The position numbers and the translations under genes were made by a program. Of a DNA stretch of 64,000 bases, positions 13,213 to 24,480 are shown piece by piece. The notes beneath the pieces are model-generated. The model made no database searches, was not told where the DNA came from, and saw nothing but the letters and a program-made list of their open reading frames with translations. Numbering within the stretch: position 1 is the first letter of the stretch; every line of letters begins with the position of its first letter. Where the stretch lies: assembly GCA_950295325.1 (NCBI GenBank), contig OX485804.1:57660001-57724000 (forward strand), written 5' to 3'. Origin of the DNA: Polytrichum commune. Taxonomy: Eukaryota; Streptophyta; Polytrichopsida; Polytrichales; Polytrichaceae.

Positions 13213-13223
13213 AGGCAAGTTTT

Positions 13224-16200
13224 TGAAAGCACCCCCATTTGCATGGTACATTGAATCGTCCTAGTAACGTGGGCCACAGTAATTCCTTAGAATCCACATT
13301 TTATTTTTCAACCCACACCACATTTAGTTTTTAAGACAATGTGAGCCATATTAATTGTTGTTGTGGTTTTGTTGTGGTTTTGTTGTGGTTTTGTTTCTAA
13401 GTTCGTAGGAAACCAATGTGGTTGACTATTTAAGATATCCTACTTTAGTGCTACTCAATGCTCCTTAAGACTTCATGATGAGCTAGGGTCTTGGGGACCA
13501 CACTATTTCCACCGTGACTAGATGATGGAGTGGCCCACTATTTATTTATTTATTTCCATGCTACTTCTTCACCCACACCAATAGGACAATTTAGTGTAGT
13601 TGCCATGAACCAAAATCTTTGCTAGAGAGCTTAAGATTCGCAACAACAATGTTAGGGATTTTGGCATGAATTCATCCCCTACAAACTTATGGTTGATCAT
13701 CCCAACTTGAACTTGATGTATCAATTGTGGGTCTTGGATATTGCTTCCATGGACAAATTTTCTTTTAAAAAGAATACCCCACCTCTACGGGGTTCCCAAC
13801 ACTATCGCATGCATCTTACATGGTTGCCATAACTCCTTGTCCTACATTTAACACTATGTACCAATACCATGCATTTGAAGCCCCTAGTTGTATGGTAGAT
13901 AGGGTTAGTTTTTGGGCGTACACACCCTACATTTGTACTTAGTGACGGAAGTTGCAAGAGTGGGAAATGGTGCAATACCTAATAGACTTGTAAAGTTTTT
14001 GTTGCAATCAAAGGTTTGAGATTTATGTTACAAATGTATGGTACATGGTGTTGGTTTTGGGCTTGGGGTTAAGGCATCTGTGTAAACTCATCCATTGTGG
14101 ATGAAGAGGCCTTTAGTGAAAACAAGTCCCCTACAAGTTGAGAGCCAAATCATCCCAACTAGATACCATTAGAGCGAATCATGATTCGCCTTTGATACCA
14201 TTTTAGCTCAAACCATATTCAAACAAACGCTTAGTACATACTATAGGATGTTTCGATGTTTGTAGCACCTTCCCAATCGATGTGATAACTTAATTTTGGT
14301 GTTGCGTTGTATATCAAAAGGAGTGTGAGTTGGCTAGGGAGGCAATTTGACTTACTACAAATCTTATAATAATTTATTCGGGGACTACATTATGTTGCCA
14401 TTTGTGGAGTTAAACCATCTTACAATGACCATTTGAATGCAAAAGAATAATTCACTGCATTTTCACCTTCCCAATGGATAAGTTTACATAGACATCCCAT
14501 ATCCATAGCCTCATATTCCCAACACCTACCATCGAGGGTGCAATTAAGCCCCTTATAAGTTAATTGTGATTTCATTCCAAATTAAGCTCACTTGGCTATT
14601 TGAGGATACTTAACCCCCGATTTAGATGGCAGTTTGGCTAAAAGTACAAATCCTGGACTCTACATAGTAATCAATGCTTTCACCCACCATGTTGGTAAGG
14701 TAGAGGGTGCTAATCTTGTTGCCCACCCTAAATCCACACCTACTCCCGCCTCCCAACCACCAACACTCTACTGCCTTGAATCCGTCCCCATGGGAAAAAC
14801 ATGCCCATGCCCACAAAGTGGCGGATTTAGGTGCCATTAGTGGCACTACCTCATAGGGTAGGACATGGGTTTCACTTTATCTCGGGTTGGTTCAAGGTGG
14901 GGTTTAGGGAAGCTTGTCAGTGCCTATTATAGCCATATATTCACGGGGGGAAGGAAGGGGCACAAAGCCAAGGGGGTCGGTTATGGGTATAAAGTGGGTC
15001 AGTGCTCGGATGCAAGGGGATGGTGGTGCAACCAAACTGAGTGGGATCATGGAGGTGGCCATGTGGCTTTGCATAATGCTACTAGTTGAGATTTGATCTA
15101 GCGTGGGTCTAGTACCCAACCATGTTGGGTTGAGGTTAGGCAATGAAGGTAGGGGTCCTCGGCATTTGCAAGGCCATCATACACGGGGCCAAGGGGTCGG
15201 ATAAAGAATCTAGTGGTGTTGACTTTGACTATTCAACAAATAGCTAAAAATGTGGCTAAAAATATTTTCTATTCTTATACCTATAATGAGCCCAAAGGCT
15301 AACATGATTTTATTTATCAACACATAGCCATATGTATGTGCAATAGCTCAAAGTGTTGGTTTAAGCACCCTCTACCTTAGGTGTAGTGAATGATCACACC
15401 ATGATGTTGGGTTAGAGCATGCCAAGTTGTTGAGTCATGCCTTGCCACATATCTTGGATGTGGGCCCAACATAAAACAAGCCCCGACATGCCCTACCCTT
15501 GCCATATGGGCTCAAGGGGTGGGCACAATGACGGCCTTTGACCACTAATAACTTACAATTGGCTTGGATGTCATGTGAGCCCACCTATGCCATCTTTGTG
15601 GTAGTTCATAACATTACTAAGTACCATGCATTTGTTCATGTGGGTCCTAAGAATATAACCATGGGATGCCCCAACCTAGTGCAAATTCATACTTAATATG
15701 AGTCTCCTTGGATATTTAGATTTCAACGTTCCATTCGTGGCTCCTCCCAAGAGCTGGATTTGTGTTGTTGTTGGTTGCACCTGAGATTTCACACTGGGTT
15801 GGCATACCAACCACGCTGGTACCCAATTCATCCAAGGGTGAATTCTATCTATGGAAAGTGGGAAACAAACTATTGGTTATAATTTTGTTATTGGCTTGAT
15901 TCTCCAGCTAAAAGAGTTCAACTAACTACCAACTAATGACTCTGGGATGATTAGTAAGTAGGTTACTATCCCCCAATTTAAGAAACTTGAGGTGAGATAC
16001 ATAATTAAACTACCTTGACATAACGTCACTCAACTCCTTGGCTACGTTCTGTGGGACCATGTATCAAGCGACAATTTATCCTTTAATTCTAGGAATCCCT
16101 ATTTATGGGGACACTCAAGTTGTGTATTGTGGAGTTTTCAACAAGCAACTATAAATTCATAGTTTTTTTTTAATTGCAACCTCTTTCTTTAGAATGAGAT

Positions 16201-16487
16201 TGTCATCTAGTTGCTTAGTAATGTTATGGAATACCAAGTAAATTATATTTATTAACTATATTCACCTTCATGTTCTACTAGTCAATTGCGTGGTTAAGTG
16301 TGGTTGGACCTTCATGGGACCGATAGTTATGATGACAACTTCCCCATGTAAAAGCCACAACATTGCTTGTTAGGGATGCTCTATATATCTACACCGATTA
16401 TGATATTTAGTGTCACTTATTATTTGAAATTGAGCAATGCTTTGACTCTTGGAGCATAACCTTTGTAGTCCCCCACCTTGGATCTAA
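13224..16487. other. Gene-free region, nothing recognised
   Basis: Only short scattered open frames without protein-like composition. Some GGTGGG/ATGGG-rich stretches occur at 14860-15200. There is no tRNA, transposase motif or convincing inverted repeat. Confidence 0.5.
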
Positions 16488-16868
16488 GGGCCACTTGACA
16501 CATGAGCCAAGGGTTGTGACCATGTAATTGTGATGGATGCAACCATGTAGTTGCGAGGGCCCTTGACTCTCATCCAAAGGTTGTACCGGTTGTCTAAGGC
16601 CCTTGATTTTGACATGGTATGCTGGAATTTGCATTAGGCCTACCTTTGGAGGTGAGCTTGACGCAAATTATGGCATATCATGAAACATTAACCATAGCAT
16701 GCCATGTAAGAAACCTTGTAGACCTTTCATCCATAATACTTTCTTTGGGCCCTTAGGCCTTCACCTTCTAGTGTGAAGTGAACTTGGACAGGCTCGGCCT
16801 TTTTTGACCAATGAGAGATCTAACAATGCAATGGTCATGGGCCTTTAGTCTTGTGTGTGAATTGGCCC
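16488..16868 (+). mobile_element. MITE family A, diverged shorter copy
   Basis: Left end GGGCCACTTGACACATGAGC and right end TGTGTGAATTGGCCC, flanked by TAA on both sides (16485-16487 and 16869-16871). The body keeps only parts of the family consensus. It is about 100 bp shorter than the 5688 copy. Confidence 0.8.
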
Positions 16869-17039
16869 TAAGCCCTAGACATGAGGGCCTAGAGAAGACG
16901 ACATCCAAATGGTGGTCATGTCCAATCACCAAGTCCATAGTAGGTAGTAGTGTAGTACAACGATTGTCCCAATTACTGCATATTACTACTTGTAGTTACG
17001 CAATATAATAACGTCTTATTCAAGAGTTCAATTTTTACT

Positions 17040-17720
17040 AACACAAGTTCAATAGGTTGCTCAGCCATAGAGTCGAGCCACCTATTCCCGGTCATGACCC
17101 CATTGGGAATCTATAAGGTGCCATAATTTTTATCAAGCTCAGACTAATTTTGATAATTTCCTTTCGTGGGTGGTAAAAATAAGGTTTCACATTTCACAAT
17201 TTCTAAAGGTTAGTTTCCATGTAGGCCGCTTGCCCACCATATTCTAGTGCAATATAGATGCCACCAGGTGGAATCTATATTTCCGCTAGAATCTGGTGCG
17301 TGACGCGACCTACATGAAAACTAACTCTCAGTCTCCAACTTTGGCTATGGTATCACATGGAATCAATGGTGCAATGACACATGTCCCCGGTGAGAAGCGA
17401 TTCGTCTAACAATGAGTGGTTATGGCATACTCTAGACATTGGTAATGTGTTCACGCCAACTTTTGGCTTCAGAAAATCACAATAATTTCAATGTAAGAAA
17501 CGCAATTACCAAAAAAATTGCAATCCTCGTGATTTTTATCTTCCTACACGAGAAAAATTCGCTCCACCTTATACTTCTCATGATTCAACGCAAAATCTCT
17601 TAAGTGATCGGTTATGCGTGCCTCTACACTAAAATAACATTAAAGGCTTTGCTTGGTAGAATATTACATTCTCATTAAGTAGTTCTCGTACTGTGTAACC
17701 CCAAATAGTAACACGCAAAA
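17040..17720. repeat. Foldback-containing repeat, degenerate copy
   Basis: A decayed foldback (17208-17326, ggttagtttccatgtaggcc… with its complement) is followed by sequence shared with 36470-36760, including atgacacatgtccccggt and actctagacattggtaatgt in the same order. So a unit of at least 500 bp, not just the hairpin, is repeated. No target duplication was found. Confidence 0.65.
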
Positions 17721-17946
17721 CCTGGGGATAATCGGTGTACTGATCATGGACAGCAAGTGATGGGGAGTGGAGCTTAAAATGGTGTCATAATCTGGTGGTG
17801 TTGCTGCAATGATACATACTGTTTTGGAAAGGAGTGACAAGAGCTGGCAGAGGCAACTTAACTACACAGAAGCTTACCACTCTAGTAACTTAACTTAATA
17901 AGCTAAGTAAGCCGCAACTCAAGTCTGAGGTAAGTTCAAAGTTTAA

Positions 17947-19010
17947 GGGCCCACTTCACACACGAGACTGAGGGCCCGTCTCCATTGTGCTTCCAGCACT
18001 CTCGTTGGTGGAGAAGGCGGAGCCGGCGGTCCACGTTCGCTTCACATTACGCTTGAGGGACCAATGGAGTAGGTGAACGCAAGATGGATGTAAAGCCTAC
18101 ATGGATTCCTACATGGCGTCAAATGGATCATGTTTCATGGTCGCTTGGACTATTTCCCAAGAGCCACCTCTTGGCAGTACTAGGCCTAACACACGACTGG
18201 GAGACCATGGCACTTTGAAACCTCACAACCGGTTGATTTATGCTACAATGTGTTTATCATGAGCGAGGGCCCTGCGTGAATAGAAATTGAGGGCGTGGTC
18301 ACATCTGACCTCACGCCCACCCTTGCGGGTCCGTGACCACACTACATGATTTTGGAAGTGCCTTGGGACGGTCTGTGAATGCTTCTTTTGGGCTCTCATA
18401 GTTTCGTGGTCACAACTCTTGTCACGTGTGTGCAGTGGCTCGTTGGTGGAAAAGGCAGAGCCGGTCCAAGTTCACTACTTCACACTAATGCTCAAGGGGC
18501 CAACGGAGTAAATCAATGTAAGATGGATGTAAAGTCTACATGGATTCCTTCATGGCATCAAATGGATTGTGTTTCATGGCCACCTGGACTATTTTGCAAA
18601 AACCACCTCTTGGTGGTGGCAAACCTAACACACAACCGGGAGACCATGGCACTCCGAACGTGATTCTGGAAGTGCCTTGAGACGGCCTTTGAACACTTCT
18701 TTTGGGCTCTCACGGTGTCATGAAATCCATTGAAATAGCATTTGGTATGACTTCACGCCCACCCCTGCGGGGCCCTGACCACAGGGCATGATTCTGGAAG
18801 TGCCTTGGGACGGCCTTTGGACACTTTCCTTTGGACTCGCACGGTGTCCTGAAATCCATCGAAATAGCATTCGGTAGGACTCCACGCCCACCCCTGCGGG
18901 CCCGTGACCACAGGACATGATTGTGGAAGTGCGGTGGGACGGCCTTTGGACAGACACTTCCTGGTGGGCTCGCACGGTGTGGTGGTCACGGCCTCGCGGC
19001 CTGGCGCGTG
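17947..19010 (-). mobile_element. MITE family A copy followed by a partial copy and tandem expansion
   Basis: The first copy begins GGGCCCACTTCACACACGAG after TAA and runs to about 18437 (cacgtgtgtgcagtggctc). It is joined directly to a second, internally starting copy (cgttggtggaaaaggcagag) that runs to about 18660. The end portion of the element is then repeated three times (18661-19000). The structure looks like unequal exchange within tandem copies. Confidence 0.75.
18661..19005. repeat. Three tandem 128-129 bp units
   Basis: Units start tgattctggaagtgccttg at 18661, the same block at 18789, and tgattgtggaagtgcggtgg at 18918. G+C and CpG content rise from the first unit to the third, which merges into a GC-rich block (about 18960-19260). 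Confidence 0.85.
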
Positions 19011-20308
19011 GGCGCCGAGGGTGGGCCTCGGCAAGCAGCTCGAGTCTGCGGTAAGTTAAAAGTGAAGGCGAAGTCCGGTAACAACTCCTTCGTCACGAAC
19101 AGTGTCGGGAGCGGCCGGCGTCACTGGCGCCAGCCATCGCAACCGACGCGGCCATCCCCGCGTGCGTCTGCCTGCTTGCATGGCTCGGCTTCTAAAAATA
19201 AATCACCCGCCCGCAGCCTGCCGTTCCATCGACCCGCTCGGCATCAGCAACGTCACACCGTTGAGCTTATAAGTTAGCCTCCTTTATAAACGACTCCGCT
19301 GCTCATATATGCTCAGACTGTCCTGCTTCATGCTTGAAGCGTCTTGAGACACATATGTGACAACTACCCACCTCCCGCCCGTTCCATCACAAACTCCAAT
19401 CTTGGGCCTGCACACAGCTTGGGTTCAGGGCCTCCAGCAATACTTGCATGTTCATTCCATTCATCAATCACAGTCGCAGCGAGCGGCATGAGTTGGTAGA
19501 GATCCAGGATTTGTGTAGGCGAGATTGCAGACACGGTGGCGTGGCAGTTTCGTAGCGTTTTAGTTCTGTTTTCAGTTGCTTCAATTCATTCGGCGCGGGG
19601 TGCTGCTGGAGGCGGCTTGAGAGTTTTTTTTTGTTTTAATGTGTGAGTAGCTAGCATTGCTGCTGCTGCTGCTGCTGCTGTCACAGCATGCACTTTGGCC
19701 ACTAAAACTGGTGTGAGAGAGGCGTGAGGCTTGGAGGATTGGATTGGATTGCAGGAGCAGAAGCAACAGGGAGGGAGGGAGGGAGGTAGTTTTGGGTGGG
19801 GTTCTGATGTTGGCGCAGTGTTCAACGATGGTTTTGATGAGTTGGTGCAGTGAGGCTCTGTCGTAACATTGGCTTCCTTTTCTCTTTCTTCCCCATTCAT
19901 CCCAAGTCTTGAGTGTAGTGAGTGAGTGAGTGAGCGGGCTAGCCGATCGATCGGTCGCTTGGTTATATTTAAGTTTTGGAGCAAGTTTTGTTGTTCTGCC
20001 ACCTCTACAGCTATAATTTGTGGTGAGCAGGCAGGCTGGGTTAAGTCCTTGTCGCTCATGAGACAACCATAGCCGCGTGGTTTTTTTATCCCACTTCCTG
20101 CAAGCCCCACCTCCACTCAGCTTACCTTACGACAAAAGAAAGAAATTCGGTTCCCCGGCTTCGACAATTTTGGATCTCGTGCGACCTTTGCAATCCACTG
20201 TGGCTGCTCGGTTTGGAAGAAGAAGAAGACGACTCGTGGAGAAAGGTGATCATCGGTTGGTTCGGTGAATTTTGAAGTCAGCTAGCTTACAGTGCTGCTG
20301 CTGCTCCA
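19011..20308. promoter_or_regulatory. Upstream region and presumed 5' leader of the HMA-like gene
   Basis: A GC-rich stretch (19011-19260) contrasts with the AT-rich surroundings. TTTATAAAC at about 19281 could be a TATA element, but no transcription start can be fixed. A (TGC)n microsatellite lies at 19658-19681, and pyrimidine/CT-rich sequence precedes the start codon. Two overlapping minus-strand open frames at 19581-20116 are low-complexity Ser/Leu-rich readings of these repeats and are not annotated as genes. Confidence 0.4.
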
Positions 20309-21583
20309 ATGGAGATATCATCTCAGGTGCAATATCATATGACCCGGCGCGAAGAATCATACTTCTCTTCAAATTTCTACTGCTAATAATACATAGACTC
20401 TCTTCGAATAATTCCTTCCTCACTGATCCAAGACAGGCTCTAGTTCTTTCATTCACTCAAATTGATCTGTCCGTTAAAGAACTCTTTCCTCTACCCACCC
20501 TCAACAACAACAACATAAACAACGACGGATTAGATTACTGATACATCATCATGTGCATATCGCCGGGAGAGTTTGTTGTTGTTGTATTAAGATTTTAATT
20601 CTCAAGTTCCATCTTTGAGCCCCTTAAGTGTCTGTCAAGTTCTCCTTCTCCTTCTCCTTAGTAGACTTGATGAGGGCAATTAGAGATATGAAGGTCGGTG
20701 ATATTTTTGTGACTCTGGCTGAGGGATATTAGAGGTTGGTTGAGGTTCGGAGAAACTCAATTAATTAGTCCCTTTGGTTAATCCTGCAGTTCATGTCTGG
20801 ACGAGGGCACCCAAACTGGATTTCAAGCCACACAGAAAACATCAGAGGCGATGAGGTATCCCTTCCCCACCCCTCCCCTTGCTCCTTCCCACCGCTGCCT
20901 GCCCATGGTTTCCTTCTGTCAATCACATAAAAAAGAGGGCTGCAAAAAACTTCCAGGTGTTCTTCGTGTGCAGTTAGTTGGGTTAGGTCAGCCTGCTTGA
21001 TGAGGATGTTGCGAGTTTTATTTCTTTGCCCAAGGTAATATACAGCTTTAAAGGCTATGGCAGTTGATGAGAGAGATAAAAAGAGAGAACTGTGAAAAGG
21101 ACTTGGTTGTGATTCTTTGGTCTGTTGCTTCTTTGTGCAGGGATGTATGCTAATTCGGTTCGCCCAGCTCGACGAAACGGTCGAGAAGAAATTAATAGCG
21201 CATTTCAAACCCAATGGTATGGACCTTATTTCAAACCTTACTCATTCTTCTTGCTGATTGTTAATAATGTCATCCTGGAGTGTAAGTAAGCTGAGCTTGA
21301 TGACCTAATTGATTTTCAGGCTTACACACACAGGAATTTCTGTGGTAGTCTAGCATACTCAGTAGCAGGATGTAATGGAGTTTTCTTTTTTAGGTTTTTT
21401 TGTAACATTGTCCATTAATTGTTCCTTTTTCGTTTTCTCGCCGCAGAGTTCGACTCGTGCGAGATCAACAGGTCGCAAAAGACCGTCACCATCACCAAGT
21501 ACACAGGGATGTCGCCCAAGAAAATCATGATGTTCATCAAGAAACTGGACCCAAGGGCCGAGAAGCTGGATCCACCGCGTTGA
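20309..21583 (+). CDS. Small HMA-fold protein lacking the CxxC metal-binding motif (4 exons)
   Basis: Proposed exons are 20309-20326, 20790-20855, 21141-21216 and 21447-21583, giving 98 residues and ending in TGA. All three introns are GT-AG, with acceptors cctgcag, ttgtgcag and cgccgcag, and the reading frame stays open across every junction. Residues about 30-94 read as a ferredoxin-like beta-alpha-beta-beta-alpha-beta unit: strand CMLIRFAQ, helix DETVEKKLIAHF, strands around SCEINRS and KTVTITKYT, helix SPKKIMMFIKKLDP, and a last strand RAEKL. This is the layout of plant heavy-metal-associated (HMA/HIPP) domains. Where the family has CxxC before helix 1 this protein has QLDET, so copper or zinc binding through that site is not expected. 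No isoprenylation CaaX box is present; the end is DPPR. The first exon is only six codons, so the start is the least certain part. A role is not inferred; CxxC-less HMA proteins may act in protein contacts. Confidence 0.7.
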
Positions 21584-22083
21584 CCAAGAATTTTGCAAGG
21601 AAGCTATAAGTTGAGAGGGTTGAATTTGCAGGGACAGCGAAAGAAGGAATATCATCTCAAGTTTTGAGGAATCAGTCATGGGCGGTAAGTTGGAAGGAGA
21701 TTCTTCAACCTTCTGTCTAGAAGGTGTGCACAAGGAACTCATGTCTTCAAGAAGAAGCAGAGTCTCCGTCCATTTCCTTCATAATCATGGTGCAGTGTGC
21801 AAAGAAATTTGTAAGGTAGCCTTCCACACAGCAATCCATGATTTCCAATCAACACAAAACAAGTAGTGTACAGTAGAGAGCCGCATCAAGCTTATAAAGA
21901 AGGTAAAAAAGAAAATGATGCACTACTCAGATAGACAGGTAGATTCTTTTGATCGTTCCCTCGAACGATGATCGGCTCCTCCCATTGCCACAATTTGTAC
22001 ATGACCCATTCATTCCGATTTCTAATCGAAAGCAAGCAAATTTTACACCGCCTCGTCTCTTGTCACTAAGTAATGAGTAATGC

Positions 22084-22250
22084 GATTGCGAGGGAATCAT
22101 TCACGGGCCGTAATTCGGAAATTCAACCTGTCTGCATTGAAGTTGTTAGGTCGTCCTCCATTTCCTAAATGGCAGTGACATAGCCTTACACACAGCATTT
22201 TAATTTACAGAAACAGCACACAGAGGCCCGTGAATGATTCCCTCGCAATC
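22084..22250. repeat. 26-bp perfect inverted repeat, arms 115 bp apart
   Basis: Arms 22084-22109 (gattgcgagggaatcattca…) and 22225-22250 are exact reverse complements. They flank a short AT-rich segment within the duplicated 3' flank. This could be a terminal repeat of a 167-bp element; no clear target duplication is seen. Confidence 0.8.
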
Positions 22251-23871
22251 ATTCCTTCTGATTGCAACCAATTGTACACGACCCTTTCATTCATTCATTC
22301 TCAATTGTGATAGAAAGCAAGGAGCTTTGCAATTTTTTTGAGTTGATGGAATGGCTCAACTTGTCACTACTTCACGTCTTGTCAACAAGTGTTTAAGTTT
22401 GCAAGGAATCAGGTTTGAGCAGTAATTTGGAAAGGCAACACTCTGTGTTGGAGTGTCCCCTCTACAACTTTATTGGAGATACGCTCCATTCACTATTTTG
22501 AGAATGTAGTTACGAAAACAGACAACATCAGGTAATCCGACGTGAAATTGAACATGTTGGCCTTCCCTTGCTCAAGAGTCCCCTTCATCCAGGGTGGGGT
22601 TTATTGTCTATCTTGCGGTAGGTTGGCTCTTGTTTGCAACAATTGAGTCGTTTTAATATCTGTTTAGAAAAGAAATGAAAGAAATGCCAATGTCTATCCA
22701 TCCGATGTGAATTTGAACATGTTGGCCCTACCATGCTCAAGAGTCCGCTTGGTATAGGGTGGGGTTTAATATCCGTTTGACTACGTGGGTGAGAGTACAA
22801 GTTCTTGTTTATTGTCAATGTTCTCTTGTTGAGTACTAGATATGTGAGATATTTGATGGCTATTTTAGAATGTAGTACTAGGGAGTCCCAAGCCTTCTTC
22901 CAATTGGACCATGAAGTTGATATTAGCCTCTATCTCACGGAGACTACTACATTCCGGTACTCTAGGGATTTTGCATGTTGGCCACCCATCTTGATGTACA
23001 TTTAGTCCCATAAGCCTTTCGACTTTCCTGGACTTTATAATCAATTTCAGTTCATTTCATTGCAACCCATTTGTAAATGACCCATTCATACTCATTTGGA
23101 ATTGAAAGCAAGCAAAGTTTACATTCTTTGAGTCGATGCATCAACGGCTCGACTTTTGTGCTGCTGTCATTTGTGAATCTTGGCACCGAGTGATGAATTT
23201 CTGATGAATTTCTGAGTCCCGGGTGCGTTTGGGAACACAACCTGTGTGCAGAATTATGAGTTTCAAAGGGCAGAAATGAACTAGGTCCACTTCTATTTTC
23301 CTGATACAGTGGTGCAAGATATTTGTAAGGTAGCCTCAAGTTACGCGCAAAAATGACTTCCACAGACAGAAAAGTGTAACAGAGGGTAAATGCAGTAACC
23401 CTGCATCGGTTGAATGCATCATTCCTTCTCGATCATCTCCTTTCTTCTGATTGCAACCATTTGTGCACGACCCATTCATTCTGACTCGTAATGAAAGCAA
23501 GCAAATCTTGCATTCTTTGAGTTGATGGAATGACTCAAATTGTGCAGTCCCAGCTTCACGCAATTGTTTCATTGTTGAAAATCTAGTGAAATTTGGAACA
23601 CTGAACGATGATAAGGACACAAGGGGGTAGAGTATTGTGGAGGGGACCCCATCTCTCTTTCCCTCTTTGATTTTTTGGGGTAGGACTTACCACGCAACTC
23701 ATATGGGCCGAAGCAAGCAGGGTTTGCAAAGGTTGAACGATCATCATGTCTGCATGTCATTTTGTTTGAGGGTTATTGTATGAAATTTATAAGGATTGAT
23801 TGGATCGTGTGTTTAAGTTTTTTTAAAGAGAGAGGAAGAAGGTGGATAACATGGAGATTGTGAAATGAGAA

Positions 23872-24428
23872 GGTTGCAGGAGGCGGCCACCCAAGGAAAT
23901 GACAAGCATAGAGAGGTAGAAGGTACACAGTCGAGAGGTAGTGAGATCCAAATTTGCAAGAGACAACAACCCAACAAAAATGATGGGCAAATCATAGAGG
24001 TACAAAGGTTAGCATCACTCCTACAAAATGTGGTAAGTGCACTCCATCAAATGAAACATATCCCATGTGACTTTCAAAGCCCATTTCAACATTTTTTTGG
24101 TTAATTTTGGGTTGATTAGGTTGAAACAACACTTCAAAGTCACATAGCACACATCCCATTCTAAGGAACATGCGTTCAAGAAACCCACATTTTATAGTAG
24201 TATAGTAGAATTAGAAGGTCGCAAGATGTGACAACCGAAGGAAACGGCAAACAGAGAGAGATAGGAAGTGAGCAACATGAAAGTTGTGAGTTTAAAAGAT
24301 CGTAAGAAACAACAACCCATGAAAACATTAGACATATTAGAGAGGTAGAATGACGAGCAATAGGGAGATACTAGTGGGATTAGAAAGTTGCAAGAAATGA
24401 CAACCCAGGGAAATTTCGAGTGAAGAGG
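23872..24428. repeat. Interrupted degenerate minisatellite of about 80 bp units
   Basis: Units share aggttgcaagaaatgacaac-like starts and gagaggtagaa blocks: 23872-23946, 23947-24002, 24213-24296, 24297-24382 and 24382-24428. An unrelated 210-bp segment lies between the second and third. The repetition also shows in the minus-strand translation, which is not a real protein. Confidence 0.7.
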
Positions 24429-24480
24429 AGAGGGATGAAGTCTCTTGACTTCCCTTTTGCAACACCTGTCCCTTCTCGAC

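Larger units (their letters stand above)
21584..24480. repeat. Locally duplicated 3' flank of the HMA-like gene
   Basis: A block reading roughly ttgtacatgacccattcatt … gaaagcaagcaaattttgca recurs at about 21993, 22268, 23068 and 23462. A second block with aaatttgtaaggtagcct recurs near 21805 and 23318. 22530-22590 and 22705-22760 share tgaatttgaacatgttggcc-like text. 22905-23050 is a copy of the old repeat also seen around 5628-6305 and 36215-36350. No further gene is supported. Confidence 0.65.

Noticed and set aside
13029-13277. 82-codon minus-strand frame with apparent database-like wording
   Set aside because: It is the SINE read through: tRNA-like boxes, A-rich tail and target duplication explain it.
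19581-20116. Two overlapping long minus-strand open frames (161 and 176 codons)
   Set aside because: They overlap in different frames, are Ser/Leu/His-rich readings of TGC, GGGA and GAGT repeats, and match no family. They most likely lie in the leader or promoter of the HMA-like gene.
20765-21214. 149-codon minus-strand frame
   Set aside because: It lies across exons 2-3 and introns of the HMA-like gene on the other strand, with no domain text; the plus-strand model with three clean introns explains the region.
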